64,000 nucleotides of DNA from Ophioderma brevispina (taxonomy: Eukaryota > Echinodermata > Ophiuroidea > Amphilepidida > Ophiodermatidae): assembly GCA_023653785.1 (NCBI GenBank), contig JAMKCH010041434.1, positions 1 through 64,000 of the forward strand, given 5' to 3'. The notes beneath the pieces were generated by a model that saw only the letters and a list, made by a program, of their open reading frames with translations, did not search any database and was not told where the DNA came from. Both the position numbers and the translations under genes were made by a program. Below, one piece after another: positions 34,481 to 45,480 of the stretch; positions within the stretch are counted from its first letter, which is position 1, and each line of letters opens with the position of its first letter.

Positions 34481-35330
34481 TTGGTTAATTTGAAAGTATT
34501 GTTACGACGTATCGTGATTCTCGTGCTTCAAGAATTGGGAATGTCCAAAACCCAATTGCAATTCAGTAATAATACACTCAATGTTAACATTTAGATATGA
34601 CGACTAATGTCTACAATTAAAAGAAGCGTTGCAATTCAAAGATGATATTTCCTCACAGCGAAGACTCCAAAATAATAGCATACAGTCTTATAAATTCCTC
34701 GGTATATCCATGGCAATCTTCTCAGTCCTGGAGATAATTTTGTCCAGCAGTTCAGGACGACGGGGTTTGTCCATCGACGACACTAATATTCTGCAGTACA
34801 CTAAGCCAAGAGTCACCACTAATGTCCGTCTGTCACAAGTAATGTTCACTTTTAGGACCACAAAATGGAATCCCTTTTTGATTCCAAAGACAAACTCTTT
34901 TGGCTTAAAAGATGACGGCGGATAAATAGCTTGCACATGCAGCTCACTGTGGTATCTATATTATCAGTTGATTCTGATATTATGTACTGCACTGATCTAC
35001 CATACTAGAGATGCACAACTAAAACACTTGCAACATTTGTTTTCCAGCCATCTCCTTATATGAAGTGTTAATTTTCACAAGTAGCATTTCCCAATTCTTA
35101 AAATAGATATTATCACATCATCATGCATAAACATAGCCTAACACTGATCAATTGGGTCTCACATAAATGACATCATCTGCATTGCATCATATTACATTAA
35201 CAACAGGAATTCTGTTCATTTCATCTCTTGCACTTTTCCCGTGAGAAATCCTCTCTCTAGTTACATAGAGAAATTAAATAATATTTTTAATCACAGACAC
35301 TGTAAGAATGGTTTTACAGTTCTCTGCTTT
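34481..35330. other. Copy-1-private sequence with overlapping open frames
   Basis: This stretch is missing from copies 2 and 3. It holds a 98-codon plus frame (34629-34925) and an 82-codon minus frame (34688-34936) over the same bases. The minus frame reads as a plausible mixed-composition protein segment, but I recognise no family and see no start context or continuation. It could be a captured exon, an element ORF remnant or chance. Confidence 0.25.
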
Positions 35331-35446
35331 ACACAGAGGCATAGAAATACTATTTTGATTGGTTATTCATGTTGTGTCCTGTTGTCATGTTGAAATAAGC
35401 CAATCAGACATATTGTATTACAGATTGTAGTGCCCAGGGGAAACAC

Positions 35447-35949
35447 CATTTTTTATTCTTAAACATCTGTGAAAATGTAAGCAATTTCATTGGTTGGTGC
35501 CCGGGTTTAATTCGTTTAATTGAACCCAGGTAGTACGCGCTGCGTATTGAAGTTATTTTAGGTTGAAGCGCTCGCGTCATACCGCGTTTTGCTACTTTCG
35601 CGCGCGCCTGCCTATGTTGCGTCTCGTTGCGTATGATCGTTGCGTTCAACGGGTTGTTCGATTGTTGTCACTGGGTGGTGGCAGTCCTTTCTTGTTGTAT
35701 TTAAGCCGTAAAGCATCGCGAAATGGGTTAAAGATGACCTTAAATGATAAAGATGTTTAAGAATGAGAATAAAGGTATGGTTTTGGGAACCGATACTCTC
35801 TTACGACGAATTGAACCCGGCGACACCATTATTTTTGCGTGGAAGAACTCGGCCTCCGGCCTCGTTCTTCCACTTAAAATAATGGTATCGCCTTGGGTTC
35901 AATTCGTTGTAAAGAGAGTACCGGTTCCCAAAATCATACCTTTATTCTC
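35447..35949. mobile_element. Composite palindromic insertion with a ~185-bp hairpin
   Basis: This lies between blocks F and H and is absent from copy 3, where the flanks meet near 50670-50690. The left part has an inverted pair TTTATTCTTAAACATCT (35451) against AGATGTTTAAGAATGAGAATAAA (35752-35775). The right part, 35765-35949, is a strong hairpin: GAGAATAAAGGTATGGTTTT against its inverse at 35930-35949, through ACTCTCTTACGACGAATTGAACCC, with CGGCCTCCGGCCTCG at the loop. The middle (35480-35740) is richer in G+C with CGCGCGCC-like words. A 65-codon frame (35563-35760) has no recognisable domain. Confidence 0.7.
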
Positions 35950-36988
35950 TAAGTTTACAGGACATACGCTATTTTAGTTGAACAGAGAATGTATTTGTAC
36001 AATTCTTGTTATAAACACGTGGTCACGCTTGAAAAAAGTAAATTACCTGCATTATAAGCAGGGGTTCAATAAAATGACTACATTGTTTTTTTTAATAACC
36101 TACCCTCTGTATGACCCGATAAGTCGTTCAAGATAACGTAGACATTTCACTGCTCAGCTTGCTATTAACCGGCGGCAACTCGTCGCTTTGGCCCAATCTT
36201 CATGCCTCCACATACATGTATTTTATTGCCAATTATTTAGATTAAAAATAGCTGATCTATTTAAAGGGCGTCATATAAGAATCGCAAAATACTTTTTCTG
36301 AAGTTCGTTTTAATTGTCCGTTGCGACACAAGAAACTTTTCGACCAAGACGAAATTTATATGAGTAAAAAGGGGAAACACATCTCCAATATAGCGCGAGG
36401 CTCTTCTTTTTGAAGGGCAGTAGCCAAATTTACTAACTTTTCTCAATACACAATTTCAACGATTTCGATAGCAGGCAAGTTCAAAACAAGTTTTGCGGTT
36501 TTCTTGTGTACCTGATTGTTCAATAAACCTTCGAAACGTTCTCGGTAGGTGGTCTACAACCGATCCAGAGAAATTTGAGAGAAATTCGTATCCTAAAATC
36601 TCCTCCTGTCACTTAGAGAACGTTTATATAAAACTGAAAAAATGTTAACTTACTATCCAAACATCCACTGCTTTTCTTCCTATGATATCATAAACAGAGT
36701 TCCTGGTATAAATCTAGTTTCTGATTTTAAAAAAAAAACGAGAAAATAAATTACCTGGAGATGAAAGAAATCTAATTAAATTTTCTCTTATGCAAATAAA
36801 GCAAAATACGTATTTAGGAATATTTCTTTCTCTTGAATTATGCTCTTTGTATCTCCTACATCAATAGGCAAATATTTAAGAAGTTAAGACAAGAAATTGA
36901 AAACTAAGCATAACAAGGATCTAACTGACATTTTACGTTATTTTCTAGGAGATAATTATTCTAAAATTTCTAGTATTATACGCTTTAA

Positions 36989-37574
36989 AGGTGCAACGAA
37001 AGATTTCATATAACAGGTGTCCCTACAAAAATTGAGAAATCGTGAGCTGAGAATTACAAGGTTCGAACTGATAGTTTTTTTTGGTGAGATAATAACCCTT
37101 TTTAAATTTACATTTGCTAAGCTTTAAAATGCTATATAATATGTGTAGGTTTTCCAAATGATATTTTGTTTAAAGGACCCCCTTCCGGTCGAATTTATTT
37201 TGTTTTATATTGTTTTTGGTAAACTTAATGTCCATATCTTATAACGTCCAAAATGTAATTCTCGGTTCACAAAATCCTGACTAGTGCACTGATGTAGAGC
37301 TTTCTATCAAAAATACCCCTATCTGATGAAAGGTTTACGCTGAGAATTATTTCTTTGGTACAAAAGTTTGAAATTTATATTTTCGTATTGGAGCAAATAT
37401 GAAATTCAGCCTATGTTTTATATTAAAATATACCATATAAAAGTCAGCTTTTGTTTTCAATGTTAAGATATTTCTGTAGCGAAATAAAAGGTAGAAAGCT
37501 TTTGAGTGTCTAATCTATATGAAATCAATACATATCACAAAAATATGGATGTCTTGAAATCTCTTGTTGCACCT
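36989..37574. mobile_element. TTAA-flanked MITE, family F1, long member
   Basis: Flanked by TTAA at 36985-36988 and 37575-37578. The ends are AGGTGCAACGAAAGATTTCA and TGAAATCTCTTGTTGCACCT. Internal words (GAAATCGTGAG-like, GTACAAAAGTTTGAAATT, GAGTGTCTAATCTATATGAAATCA) match the member at 6904-7262, but this one carries an additional ~230 bp. Confidence 0.8.
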
Positions 37575-37591
37575 TTAAAATGATATATAAT

Positions 37592-37946
37592 AATAGCAGA
37601 GATTTATATAGCGCCTTATGCTACTTGGCCTCTAAGCGCTTTCACAAAATGGTCGCTAATCACTGTGGCCCAACCATACCATAAACCATTTAGCATCATT
37701 TCAAGGGATGCAGCAGATCGGGATCAGCGCTTTCCCTTATCAGCAAACATACATCGAGATAACCATCGCAGCCGGGATCAGCTTCCCAAATATCGCATGG
37801 GTAAATCGGACAACTAAGCGGTTAATTTCTTGTCCAGGGAAATTACAAGATAGCTGAATCTCACAGGGCTCGAACGCACGCCTATACGCATGGATGAGCA
37901 TACACTGGAGTCGAGCGCTTAGCTGATTGAGCTATCATGTCCGCTC
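37592..37946 (-). mobile_element. tRNA-derived SINE with 9-bp target duplication
   Basis: Flanked by the perfect repeat ATATATAAT at 37583-37591 and 37947-37955. On the minus strand the 5' end starts GAGCGGACATGATAGCTCAATC, with box A around 37936-37922 (GATAGCTCAATCAGC) and box B around 37877-37866 (GCGTTCGAGCCC). The 3' end is GGCGCTATATAAATCTCTGC plus a short TATTATT tail. The copy-1 counterpart (about 26912-26935) lacks it, giving an empty site. Loci at 48490-48603 and 61700-61752 carry a similar GCGCTTTATAAAT...(TTA)n end. Confidence 0.9.
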
Positions 37947-39276
37947 ATATATAATTTACTATGTTTTCCGCTTCTCTTTGTCATTTGAAATTTGCCAATT
38001 TCCGTATTTTTTTTTTTTTTATTTTTTTTTGTTTTTGTTTTGTTTTTGAGGATTTGTTTTGTTTGTTTTCTGGAATTTATAGGCCAATATCTTAAATGAC
38101 CAAAATGTCCGTTAAACCTTGTAATACTAGCTAAACGTAATATCACTCCATTGTACAAGGAAATGACCGTATAGACATACAAAACTATTCGTTTATCAAA
38201 CATGAAGGCGTACATTTGGAAACCACATCTTAAACATGGCGTACATCCTTTCTTTTGGGTACAAAGCGACCTTTCCTTCGAAAGTCAGCACTGATCAGGG
38301 TCCTATCAAAATATGCCTTACTAACTTTTCCTTGTAATCTAGACCTGGCTCCGCCACTTCATGATCAAGATTTTTCGTTGCCTTAAGATATACTTTGACT
38401 TCATTTTCGTAAGATGATGCTATTCCCAAGAGGATCACGTTCGTCTTTTGTCACATGTTCATAGCATGTGTCTCAAGGCATCGTGTGTGTGTGAATTTGA
38501 ATCATAACGAAAATCCTCTGCATTCGTCAACCCATTGTGTACCCTTTTAGCGCAAAGAATAGATCGATGTTGACTTAAAGATATCCATATTATTTCTTAA
38601 GACTTGAAATGAATGTGATTTCGACGGATCAACTGCTCTGCTCAAACTAAGTGAGCTATGGTATTGTTTACCCAAAATGGTCTTTGTTCTCAAATTACTC
38701 TTATACTTTTCCTGCCCTTGAGACAAGATGTAGGTTTGATGTGATGATCCCAGAAACTGTCGTTCACCACTCTACACAGGTAAACATATCGTAGTTATAC
38801 CATTACACCTTGCTTCCGTCAAAAACTGATAGATGCCCCAGGTATGACATAAATATTGGGCCATCTTAACCATAAATCAACTTAGATACCACTCTAGTAC
38901 ACCTGTATCACCTAAGTAACATTGTTCTCTGCACGTTAGATGATATCCAAGTAAATGTGTTTTAATTCTGGTTTATCACCACAACGGTGAAAAATGAATA
39001 CCGTATTTGTAACGTGAACTCAGATCACAGGCTAAATATGCTTAAAACCACCACTCTTATATAAAAAAGAGGAAACCTAACCTTACTCATCGTCACATTT
39101 GTATTCCAGGACAGTCGAGAACAAATACTTTGAGAAGAATCGTGTCGCAATAACAGCACTTTTTTGGAAGAGCACCTCCAATTTTCAAAATATGATTTTT
39201 TTGCACAGTGTTGGTAATTGTCTAGTAAACTATACCTACGAATGGTAATGTTCAAAAGTGCGTATTTGTCATAAAA

Positions 39277-39350
39277 GAAGCGATTTTGTAATTAGAATCG
39301 GGAACCCGGCCCCGATTAATTATCCTAATTACAAAATGCCTTCTTTTTGG
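39277..39350. repeat. Hairpin shared by copies 2 and 3, missing from copy 1
   Basis: TAAAAGAAGCGATTTTGTAATTAG pairs with CTAATTACAAAATGCCTTCTTTTT around AATCGGG/CCCCGATT. The copy-3 version lies near 46598-46672. In copy 1 the sequence jumps from GAATGGTAATGTT to ACAAATGCCTTCTTTT at 29503-29537, so it lacks about 80-90 bp. Confidence 0.7.
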
Positions 39351-40984
39351 GCGATACATAGACATGTTCGAGCTTTTACCATTCAACGGGTTAGTAATTT
39401 TTTTAAATTGGGGGGCGCTCTTTCAAAACTTTGTTGTTATTGCTTTAATATGGGGTTGGAGGGGCTAAAAATGAACATTTACAATTTTAAATAAGCTAAG
39501 AAATTACCTTTCTTTTGCTTTTTGTTTGACAACAATCGGAGTCTCCGTTCAAAATGAAATTCCTCGCGATATTTCTTTATATTTTATTGTGTCCTTTATT
39601 TATCACCCAGAAGGGATAGAACCAGGAACGTAATTTTATTATGTGATCCTTAAGACATCTTTACAAAGTCACACATTTCTCCCTCTTTAAACTGACTTGG
39701 CTATCCACAGACCTCCATTGTAGAGATCTTCCAGATAATTTGTCATAATTAAATGTTACTAATTAATAAATAAGTAATTTGATTCCATTACGGAAATAGA
39801 TGCTGTCGGAACAAATCAGCGCTTCCGTGTTTCCTGATATCATTCACCATTATAACATACATGTTTCACCCATTTATTTAAGGTCACCTGAAGTGCCCAA
39901 TGGCGATTCGTCGAAAAAAGAATGTAGAACTTGCGTTAGCTCACTTGAAACATTCAGAATAGTTATTGAATGTCTTTTGAATTGAAAGGTATGTGAAAGT
40001 ACAAGCTAAAGGTCACATAGAATGTTCATCTTCCAAGTGTGTGCGGCTATAACTTGATGTGTTATATCATGTATATACTACACGACTATGCAAGATAGAT
40101 CATTTCCTTGGCCAAAGTGATTAAATTGTTTTACGCGTGAAGAAAACGGTTATAACCTCATTAAACAATACAGGCCACGTGTTTAAAGTAGCAAATAGAT
40201 TCTCTGTCTGTCATCATTGTTTAAAGCAAAAGAATTAATTGTGAATTTTGTGACCCATTTCGCTTTGATGGAATCGAATCTGCAAATCAGTCGGGCGATG
40301 AGGCAGTGAATCAAAAAATGTTCCTTTAATATGGGCGTAGATTTTTTTTATTTTGTTAAATTATATCGTTCGTTTTCTACAAACCTAAAAAGTTTCAAAA
40401 TGTGACGTCATTTGATTAATGAGTTTATAATTATGATTTTTCCACCAACAAAATTGCCATTCATTTACAAGCGTTATGTACAGCCGATACAAAGATAAAC
40501 GTTTCATATAGAGACCTGTTTCGTTGTATTCCTGTCATTCCTAACATTTTTTTTTTTTTTTTGTAATTTGCGTTTTACTTTGCAATAGGCATTATTTTCG
40601 TTCTTTACATACAGACATAACTTTGTAGCTTTATTAAAAGAACATACTTGCAGTTTTATATTTCAATTATGCTAAATAATAAACTTCGTAATGTTTTCTT
40701 CAAAATAGTGAAGTCAAACTGCTTCTTTTATGTTTAATTCAGAGATAAAATGTCTCGGTAGATTTCCAATCGCTTTTTTCTCAGAAAACTTTTTTTTACT
40801 AAAACGAACGGAGTATGTGATGTGGACGACGAAGTGTAGGTTTTTATAAAATACACTGCAAGTAATAGACTGGTTCCATTTCTCAAAAAAGTGCTTCCTT
40901 CAACATGACGAAGGCCATTTTGAGTAAAAGCAAGTGGGTTGTTGTTTTGATGAAAATTTTATGCTAATTCCAAATTTTCTGGTC

Positions 40985-41345
40985 CCAAGCTGCAATGAAT
41001 TACGTCGGTGAGACTAAAACAATTGTGAAGGCCAGAAAAAATAAACCAACAAAGAGACCTCCTTATGCACCAACGAAGCGCAAAAATTCTGCTGTTTATT
41101 TGCATATCAGAGACTCCAAACACACAGTGAACCTGTAGGATGTCATAATCTCGATAGAGGACAATACCACAATGCGAGGAATCAAGGAAGCTATATGGAG
41201 AGAATTGAGAACCGACCCAATAAGAACGGGGCCTTACGCTATAGTTTATCTCATGTGTGGGATCGAGCACTTCGTGACGTCACTGGCCGTCTGGGCAATG
41301 ACAATTCCAAGATCAGATGCATGTGAGCATTGGTAATGGTCGCAA
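40985..41345 (+). pseudogene. Penelope-like retroelement remnant, GIY-YIG endonuclease region
   Basis: The plus-strand frame has YVGETK near 41001, then NSAVYLHIRDSKHTVNL, an in-frame stop, and a downstream block with MRGIKEAIWREL. In Penelope-like elements the C-terminal GIY-YIG nuclease domain carries a Y[IV]GET strand, then an H-x(n)-H region, then 'LDRE..R..RGIKEAI' and a closing 'LS..WD' segment. The order and spacing here fit. A piece reading LSHVWDRAL follows in another frame near 41240, so frameshifts are present. The GIY half and the reverse transcriptase are not visible. This lies between blocks D and E in copy 2 only. A DIRS or other element ORF is less likely. Confidence 0.65.
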
Positions 41346-42293
41346 CGTCGCACAGTTGGCAAAGTATCGTCTAGTTATAGATTTATTTACTTCACTACTT
41401 CTGTCAAAAGTATAAACAGAAAAACGGCACAGCAATAATTGAGGACATTGCCATAAGAAAAGTGAAATAATACGAAATGACCTAGAAAAGGTTGATATCT
41501 TTCATTCTCGTTTCATCTATTTCGGGTACGCCGGCAGCAGATCATCACGTTTATAGCATTAAACCAAACCTTCTCAAAAACGGGGTTAAATATCTAAAGC
41601 GATTTGCAAAGTCGCTAAAACCTTCCTGCAGCATTCTTAAAGGGTACTTCGGAGGGAAATTGACTCGAGTGACGAGGGACTGTATACCTACGAGGAAATA
41701 AAGGTGGAGAAACTATTTGCGCACGATATTGTTCATGTTAAGATTGCAAATGAACTCAGGAAATGAACGTAACGTATGTGAACAAGGGTATGGACTAGGA
41801 AATATGCAAATAGATATTAGAAAGGCAGGGCTTCATGCTTGTCAAATCTAAAACGCCATCAAAGCCATTTTCTTCAAAAGTTGAGCTATTGCGAAATTGT
41901 TGAATGGCTTTGTAAGGGCATTTCGTTGTTAATGGACCTTGTTTGTTTAATGGTTTACCAGATATCCTTTACCTTCCCCCAGAGTACTGCCATGCCTATA
42001 TTCCAATATCAAAGCACTCGTGTGATGGTTGCGTTGAATAAGCAAATCAGAGCCACCTGTAAGAATGGTGGTATAGAAGCACTATTTTGATTGGTTATTC
42101 ATGTGTGACCTGTAAGAGCAATTCATTACAGATTGATTAGGCGGTAGTGCCCCAGGGGGAAACACCTTTATTTATTTTACAGGTCAAACACTGTTTTTTA
42201 GTTGAACAGAGAATGTATGGGTTAACAATATGTACCAACACCTTTTGTCGTGGTCCACACTTAAAAAAAAAAGCCAAATTACTTCTTTTTAAG

Positions 42294-42479
42294 CCGGTAA
42301 AGAAATTGAGTGTCCTACCTATAAAATTATCCGGTAGGACAGCAGGTTTAAGAGACTGGCGTCTACGGACCGCCCAGTCTTGATGAACCTGCGTCTGTCC
42401 ATACGGACACCCAGTCTTGGAAAACCTGCTGTCCCTACGCGGACAAGTTATAGGTGACCACTCAGTTTTCTTTCCCCGG
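42294..42479. repeat. ~185-bp hairpin at a deletion junction in copy 2
   Basis: The left arm CCGGTAAAGAAATTGAGTGT ... GTAGGACAGCAGGTTT pairs with the right arm (inverse: CCGGGGAAAGAAAACTGAGT ... GTAGGGACAGCAGGTTTTCC). Internal direct repeats of the type GCAGGTT....AAGACTGGG.GTCCGTA are seen. It lies where copy 2 lacks about 1.7 kb relative to copy 3. No coding. Confidence 0.75.
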
Positions 42480-43633
42480 TTCCAATACTGTTCAGGAATT
42501 TCTGTTGCTTCAATTTCATTTTAGGTGAATTATTGACAAGATTAACGCAAGTTAATCTTTACCAAATATTTCATAGCATGCGTCTCAAAGCTAGTGAGTG
42601 TAAATTTGAATATAAAAAAGAAAATCATTGCACGTAGTTGCATCCCCGTCGTGCACAAAGAGTAAATCGATTGTTACTATCAAACTCTTTCTTCAGAAAA
42701 CTTGCGAATATCAAATATTTGATGTGATAATGGAACTACGTCTCGCTTTTGCTATTACGAAACTTGGTCTTTGATCTCCCGGTTTGATCTTCAAATTACT
42801 AATTGTTTGTCATGCCCTTAAGACAAGAGCCGGTGATGCGAATAGCCTAGAACTGCCTTCATCCAAGTCTGTACAAGTAAACGAATCGTAGTTGTATCGT
42901 ACGTGTTAGCCGCTTTACATTAGCAGCGTTAGGCCGTGTTAGTTCAATCTAAGATTGATGCCGAGGGGCCATTACATAGATCATCGGCAATATTACCAAT
43001 AAATCAGGTCAGATAAAAGGAAATTGCGCTTGTGGTCACCTGGAGAGCATGTTCAATGCATTGTCACACCCATGTCCAGATTACATGGATTTTTACTTTG
43101 GCAATCGGGACGATTAACTGCCCAAAGAGCAACATACACTTGCGCGCGATATGGAAAAATGGAAAAACAATGTGCCTGTTAGGGGATTTGAAAACTGCAA
43201 CCATAGAATGTGATATAACAATAGAAATTAAATTGCCCTTGGACGGTATGGGCATTTGGGAGTGGATGGAAAGTGTGTTAGTATGGTTTTAAATTTGGTT
43301 TTGTTCCTATTTTTTTTTCAATCCTAATTGTTGATATGAGTACTCATTAAACAGGAGTATGTTGCTGAGACAAAAAGTTAATAAGAAGAATTATAGTTCA
43401 GTAATTTGAAACGTGAACCGTTGACTGTATAAAGTTCGTCTCTAAATTTAGAGGCGAATAATTGTTTTCGAGACACGTCTCAATAGGAATATAATAGAAC
43501 AAAAAGTAAAAACGTCCTAGAACAGAAGCATTTTTTTAAATGAATTATCTGTTGATGATTTAACGGTACGGGGAACAAATGTTTTCATTTTAGAAAATCT
43601 TCTGTCTCCTAGCACGAAACAGGTTAAAATCTA

Positions 43634-44087
43634 CAGGGGGAGGAAAAAAAAACTTGACCCAGGATTGTGTCCGCCATTTTGAGTTTTTACATACCAGATA
43701 ATCACGATATGTGGTATCATCGGGAAGCATATTTCATTATCTTTAATTTGCTGCAAAGATAAATTCCAAGCGGTTGAGTTAGGCCGAGCTACATTCAATT
43801 GAATCAAGTAGTCAGCCTTTCCCCTATCCACGGATTACCATTGAATGCACGGCGGACCCCAGATTCCTAGGCAAATGTGATTCTGTGGACAGTGCAGAAA
43901 ACCACTGCTGGCTTTAAACGACTGTAACTCGAGTCTATACCTAAACGAGTTGTGAATTGTTTTGCAGCAATTAAAGAGTAAGAACTAAGGCTCAGATGAT
44001 TATCACATATGAGTAGCATATATTTTACTTGAAAATTCAAAAATGGTAGGCACGATCAAGGGTAAATTTTTTTTTTGACTCACCCTG
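43634..44087. mobile_element. Foldback element, YY1-like 'CCGCCATTTTG' family, private to copy 2
   Basis: The left end CAGGGGGAGGAAAAAAAAAC is followed by TTGACCCAGGATTGTGTCCGCCATTTTG. The right end inverse reads CAGGGTGAGTCAAAAAAAAAATTTACCCTTGATCGTGCC. The left flank is TA (43632-43633); the right flank is GA, so a TA duplication would be decayed. The matching stretch of copy 3 (about 54968-55010) has no element. Relatives are at 44581-45480 and 55590-56330. Confidence 0.75.
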
Positions 44088-44231
44088 GATATGTACATAA
44101 TACTCTATGCATGTACCCGACACGCATAGGTGTAAAATAATAAGGCATACGTGTTCAGGCACTTTGTTAACAGTCATTTTCGCTTATTGTTTTAAATCGA
44201 AACTAACGAAATATTTGTGTTAAATATTACG

Positions 44232-44555
44232 AGGTGCAACGGAGAATTTCATGTGGCATCCAGATTTTCTTGATAGGTAGTGCTTTCGTATAGATTTAGA
44301 CACGCAATAGATTCCCTACATTTATTTGGCTACAGAAAATAACATAAAATGAAAAAACCAAGACTGATTGTATATGCTATACTTCAAAAAAAAAGCTGAC
44401 TTTCCAGTTTCTCAATAGGAAAACTCAGAACTTTCACAATTTCCCCAAGAAACAGTTCTTAGCTTAATCCTTAGATGGGGATATTTTTACACCAGAGCAA
44501 AAATCAGAATTTTCAATTTTTAGGGACACCGTTATTTGAATCTCTCGTTGCACCT
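44232..44555. mobile_element. TTAA-type MITE, family F1, left TTAA decayed
   Basis: The left end AGGTGCAACGGAGAATTTCA and right end GAATCTCTCGTTGCACCT are followed by TTAA at 44556-44559. The left flank is TACG. Its interior matches 55211-55551 almost throughout, so the insertion predates the separation of copies 2 and 3. Confidence 0.85.
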
Positions 44556-44580
44556 TTAATGCACTCGATATGCAGCTATA

Positions 44581-45480
44581 GTGTGAGTCAAACCAAAAAT
44601 AGACCAAAGATTGTGTCCGCCATGTTGCATTAGGGATTCAAACATGTGAAAACTGCGCCAGGTGTAACGTGCTAATATAATTTGCTTCAACTGTGGGTTG
44701 ATTAACGAATCAACAACGGTACGCTCTGTACAAGAGATACGGTGAGTTGTTGAATCTTATTCTTATTTAAGTGGGCGTGGTTTTTTTATAATTTAAAAGA
44801 AATTTGATTGGTTTAACTCAAAAGCTCCCGCCCATCCATTAATTGGCAATAGATGGATATTTTGCCGTGCAGCAATTAGCGTGTAAGCCTGACACGCGCA
44901 AAAGGGCGTTTAATGCTGGTCTTGCATGTCGCGTTGGTTCGCAAATACAATTTACGCAGGCGTGACGCTCACCGCGCCATGGACTTTGGTTCCCTTGGGT
45001 TTAAAACATTTGTTTCAGAGGGGTGTAATTTTTTAATTTTAAATGAATAAAAAAGATATTTTTGACACATATTAAAGTATGTCAAATAAAAAGCACAAAA
45101 TTACACAATTCTAAATAAGAATGATAATTAACTGCCGCCGGCAATTCACACCCACTCAAAATATTGGGATTGCACACCATATGACAACCATCTAAGATGG
45201 CAAAAACCAAAAAAAATTCTCTTTATTCTCTTCCACTAATATTTATCTCCAACATATGCCAAAAGTAAAACGGAAAAGCTTATTTTATTCGCGTAATAGT
45301 GCTGCAAAGATTATGCCAATCGGTTAGGTATAGCCTGAATTACATGCTTTTGCATCAAGTAGTCGGCTTTTTTGTGCTCTATCGACGGCTTTTTCATTTA
45401 TATGCATGGCCGTAAACAAAGCAAATCACGTGCTTCAAATGAATTTTGTGGCAATGTCCATGTTTGTGAAATTAAATGGT
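44581..45480. mobile_element. Foldback family left arm, split by ~560 bp of other DNA
   Basis: GTGTGAGTCAAACCAAAAATAG ... GTGTCCGCCATGTTG (44581-44632) and the continuation AACATATGCCAAAAG ... CAATCGGTTAGGTATAGC ... TTTTGCATCAAGTAGT (45255-45365) match consecutive parts of 55590-55765. About 44635-45200 is foreign and unassigned; it contains AATCTTATTCTTATTTAAGTG and its partial inverse near 45110. Confidence 0.65.

Larger units (their letters stand above)
24225..36600 (+). repeat. Tandem segmental copy 1 (of three)
   Basis: Shares a colinear series of blocks with 36615-45560 (copy 2) and 45585-56335 (copy 3). Block A begins ACGTTTATATAAAACTGAAAA (24228 and 36620). Block C is at 27464-30120. 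Block D is at 31440-32790. Block E is at 33526-34480. Block F, near 35340-35450, carries TATTTTGATTGGTTATTCATG. Block H is at 35955-36480. Insertions private to this copy are a Tc1-type element, a (GAAA)n expansion, a foldback with a SINE inside it, a direct duplication, and a palindromic insert at 35447-35949. No gene is evident in the shared backbone. Confidence 0.85.

Noticed and set aside
37592..37946. Minus-strand tRNA gene
   Set aside because: Only the promoter boxes are tRNA-like. The 9-bp target duplication and empty paralogue show a SINE insertion.
37919..38215. 98-codon minus frame with a lysine-rich stretch
   Set aside because: It crosses the SINE start and a T-rich tract, and is not preserved as a frame in copy 1.
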